Shown here: positions 6,750 to 8,222 of the stretch, piece by piece
How the letters are laid out: each line of letters begins with the position of its first letter
Position numbering within the stretch: position 1 is the stretch's first letter
Assembly: GCA_021199395.1 (NCBI GenBank)
Contig: JAJQIE010000177.1
Span: 1 to 8,222 of the forward strand
Direction of reading: 5' to 3'
Source of the DNA: Lachnospiraceae bacterium
Lineage (GTDB): Bacteria; Bacillota; Clostridia; Lachnospirales; Lachnospiraceae
DNA length: 8,222 nt
The notes under the pieces: model-generated
Told to the model about the DNA's origin: nothing
Database searches by the model: none
The model's input: the letters and a program-made list of their open reading frames with translations, nothing else
Translations under genes and position numbers: made by a program

Positions 6750-6760
6750 GTTATCATAAT

Positions 6761-6828
6761 GAGAAAGCCGCCGGAGCCGGGAAAGGATCAGCCGGAAAGA
6801 AGTATCCTGTCCCTGACGGCGCTTTCTC
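6761..6828 (+). repeat. Long two-part hairpin just upstream of metF
   Basis: The outer stem pairs GAGAAAGCcGCCG (6761-6773, one bulged C) with CGGCGCTTTCTC (6817-6828), giving 12 pairs. Inside it, GGGAaAGGAT (6779-6788) pairs with ATCCTgTCCC (6804-6813) around a 15-nt loop, giving 9 pairs with one internal mismatch. No T-run follows on either strand, so it is not an intrinsic terminator. It ends 24 nt before the metF start, leaving the AGGAG ribosome binding site free. It matches no riboswitch class I recognise. An RNase III-type processing site, an mRNA stability element or a small mobile palindrome are all possible. Confidence 0.75.
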
Positions 6829-6852
6829 AAACATATACAGGAGTGATAGAAT

Positions 6853-7731
6853 ATGAAAATCACAGAATTATTCGAGCGGGGTGAGTTTGTAGTTTCCGCA
6901 GAAGTCGGCCCGCCAAAAGGATGTCATATTGAGTCTCTGCTGGAAGAGGCAAAAACATATCTGAGCGGAATCACAGCGGTCAATGTAACAGACAATCAGT
7001 CTTCCGTGATGCGGCTGGGCTCTCTGGCTGTCTGCAAGGCCCTGAAGGATGAGGGGCTGACGCCGATTTTTCAGCTGACCTGCCGCGACCGGAACCGGAT
7101 CGCTCTGCAGTCTGACCTTTTGAGCGCAGCTATGCTGGGCATTGAAAATGTCCTGCTTCTGACCGGCGATCACACAAAGATGGGAGATCATCCGCAGGCA
7201 AAGCCGGTCTTTGATCTGGATTCTGTTTCTCTGCTCCACACAGCGAAGCTGCTGGAGGAGGGAGAGGATCTCGGAGGAAATAAGCTGGTCGGTGAACCGC
7301 CGAAATTTGCAAAGGGCGCAGTGGTATCGCCGTGCAGCGATTCTGTCGATGCGCAGCTTGCAAAGATGGAGCGCAAGGTTCGCGCGGGCGCGGATTATTT
7401 CCAGACACAGGCAGTTTATGAGCCGGAGAAATTTATTAGGTTTATGGAGAAGGCCAGCCAGTTTGGAAAGCCGGTGCAGCTGGGTATTGTTATTCCCAAG
7501 TCTGCCGGTATGGCAAAATACATGAACGACAATGTAGCCGGCATTCATGTTCCGCAGGAGATGATCGATGAGCTGAAGGCGGACAAGGAAAAGACCAAGG
7601 CAGGCATTACAGGCGTAGAGATCACGGCGCGCATCATCAAGGAATGTAAGCCGTACTGCCAGGGCGTGCATATTATGGCGCTTGGCTGGGAGTCGAAGGT
7701 ACCGGCGCTGCTTGAGCAGGCTGGAATCTGA
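6853..7731 (+). CDS. metF: Methylene-tetrahydrofolate reductase MetF
   Basis: This flavin-dependent TIM-barrel enzyme reduces 5,10-methylene-THF to 5-methyl-THF; 292 residues is the usual size. Family marks are SAEVGPPKG (15-23) with E17 in the place of the E. coli catalytic glutamate, VNVTDNQ (43-49), QLTCRDRNR (74-82), LLTGDH (102-107; D106 matches the folate-contacting Asp of LRGD in E. coli), and AGADYFQTQAVYEPEKF (178-194) with Q186 in the substrate-binding position. The protein lacks a fused MetV domain, consistent with the separate MetV upstream. AGGAG (6839-6843) lies 9 nt before the ATG. With the NADH-oxidising fusion in the same operon, its role fits the methyl branch of the Wood-Ljungdahl pathway as well as methyl-THF supply for methionine. 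It is the last gene of the operon and ends 27 nt before a strong terminator stem. It is separated from metV by an unusually long structured gap. Confidence 0.97.
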   Translation: MKITELFERGEFVVSAEVGPPKGCHIESLLEEAKTYLSGITAVNVTDNQSSVMRLGSLAVCKALKDEGLTPIFQLTCRDRNRIALQSDLLSAAMLGIENVLLLTGDHTKMGDHPQAKPVFDLDSVSLLHTAKLLEEGEDLGGNKLVGEPPKFAKGAVVSPCSDSVDAQLAKMERKVRAGADYFQTQAVYEPEKFIRFMEKASQFGKPVQLGIVIPKSAGMAKYMNDNVAGIHVPQEMIDELKADKEKTKAGITGVEITARIIKECKPYCQGVHIMALGWESKVPALLEQAGI

Positions 7732-7758
7732 CGGATATTCTCAGTCTTCAAAGCAAGG

Positions 7759-7800
7759 GCTCCTGTGATGGAAAAACCATCACAGGAGCTCCTTTGTTTT
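7759..7800 (+). terminator. Strong intrinsic terminator after metF, probably bidirectional
   Basis: A perfect 13-bp stem GCTCCTGTGATGG (7759-7771) / CCATCACAGGAGC (7777-7789) with an AAAAA loop is followed by the T-rich TCCTTTGTTTT. AAGG/CCTT flanks can lengthen the stem if one T is bulged. On the minus strand the tail is only moderately T-rich (CCCTTGCTTTG), so termination of the convergent ATPase gene is plausible but weaker. The stop codon of that gene lies at 7782-7780, inside the right arm. Confidence 0.95.
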
Positions 7801-8222
7801 CCGTGCCAGATATAGAGGAAGGTTGGTAATAGATCCGTCTGTTCGATATCCTCGTTTTGAAAATCGAATTGCATGTTCAGGGTGATGTTCGGCAACGTAT
7901 TTTTTAAAGGATGGCGCTGATTTATCCTCTCCTCCTTTTGCTTCCACAGGGATGATCCTGGCTGCGTATTGAAGTACAAAATCAATCTCACTGTTTTTGT
8001 CGGAAAAGTAACGCGGTTCTACTTCAAATTGTCCACGAAGCTGCTGTAAGACAAAGTTTTCAGTCAGTGGTCCCTTGAACTGATAGTTTGATTTCAATAG
8101 AATTGCGCTGTTGTCAATGCCAGCCATATGTTTAAGAAGACCGGTATCGAATACAAAGAGTTTAAATTGGTCGAGCTTGTCAAAGGCGGAAAGCGGGTGC
8201 TCCATCTTTGAAACATTATAGA
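7780..8222 (-). CDS. AAA ATPase of the DUF4143 family, C-terminal part only
   Basis: The minus-strand frame is open from the right edge to the TGA at 7782-7780, about 147 codons. The ATG at 8205-8203 is internal, since the frame continues upstream as YNVSK and there is no good ribosome binding site, so the true start lies beyond the window. The segment matches the C-terminal DUF4143 domain of P-loop ATPases of the ATPase/DUF4143 family. It shows FKLFVFDTGLL near the domain start, then SEIDFVLQ and IPVEAKGG, which form a D...ExK motif like that of PD-(D/E)xK nuclease folds, and a C-terminal NLPLYLA. The ATP-binding half is not visible. These proteins are common and often present in several copies in gut clostridia and Bacteroidetes, and their cellular role is not established. 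It converges on metF and shares the terminator region, with no evident functional link. Confidence 0.87.
   Translation of the reverse strand, partial: YNVSKMEHPLSAFDKLDQFKLFVFDTGLLKHMAGIDNSAILLKSNYQFKGPLTENFVLQQLRGQFEVEPRYFSDKNSEIDFVLQYAARIIPVEAKGGEDKSAPSFKKYVAEHHPEHAIRFSKRGYRTDGSITNLPLYLARKTKELL

Noticed and set aside
6725..6760. TTGTCA and CATAAT as a possible internal promoter for metF
   Set aside because: The boxes are 24 nt apart, and closer -10 candidates are poor. The spacing does not support a sigma-A promoter.
6868..7671. 267-codon open frame on the minus strand
   Set aside because: It is antisense to metF, with no plausible start signal or known domain.
7545..7991. 148-codon open frame on the minus strand
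   Set aside because: It overlaps the metF 3' end, the terminator and the DUF4143 coding region in another frame. The overlapping frame with clear DUF4143 motifs is the real gene.

Overview
The window looks like a low-to-mid GC Firmicute chromosome, most probably an anaerobic clostridium of the Lachnospiraceae type (inference). The clues are a tRNA-responsive T-box leader ahead of an aminoacyl-tRNA synthetase gene, strong AAAGGAGG-type ribosome binding sites, TTGACA/TATAAT-like promoters, and a methylene-tetrahydrofolate reductase operon of the acetogen kind with MetV, MetF and an RnfC-type NADH module. An acetogen or close relative such as a Blautia or Marvinbryantia type would fit, but genus cannot be settled from this sequence alone.

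Layout. Bases 1-842 (minus) hold most of an L-asparaginase gene that runs off the left edge, with a near-consensus promoter at 984-1012. Bases 1013-1745 are non-coding and hold one or two promoters pointing right and a complete T-box riboswitch (about 1309-1626). The riboswitch has an ACC (Thr) specifier, a canonical T-box sequence and a mutually exclusive terminator; a separate perfect 10-bp hairpin follows. The T-box controls a 73-codon gene for a small membrane protein with a polyacidic tail, whose stop overlaps the start of thrS (threonyl-tRNA synthetase, 1964-3868). A new promoter at 3933-3961 then opens the second operon.

The second operon (3998-7731) encodes three redox proteins. The first is a 657-residue fusion of a MetV-like cysteine-rich domain with a complete RnfC-like NADH/flavin/2x[4Fe-4S] module. 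The second is a separate 205-residue MetV. The third is MetF, the flavin-dependent methylene-THF reductase. The parts correspond to the MetV-MetF-RnfC2 enzyme known from Acetobacterium woodii, but here MetV occurs twice and one copy is fused to RnfC2. Together they would be expected to carry electrons from NADH through flavin and iron-sulfur centres to reduce methylene-THF to methyl-THF, the last folate-bound step of the methyl branch of the Wood-Ljungdahl pathway (inference). Between metV and metF lies an unusual 262-nt gap. It holds an in-frame 37-nt repeat of the metV 3' end, a small hairpin, and a long two-part hairpin just before metF.

A strong terminator at 7759-7800 closes the operon. 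A convergent gene (7780-8222, minus) encodes the C-terminal DUF4143 part of an AAA ATPase and runs off the right edge; its stop codon lies inside the terminator stem.

The most interesting item is the MetV-RnfC2 fusion with a second MetV whose cysteine pattern differs, followed by the odd structured gap before metF.
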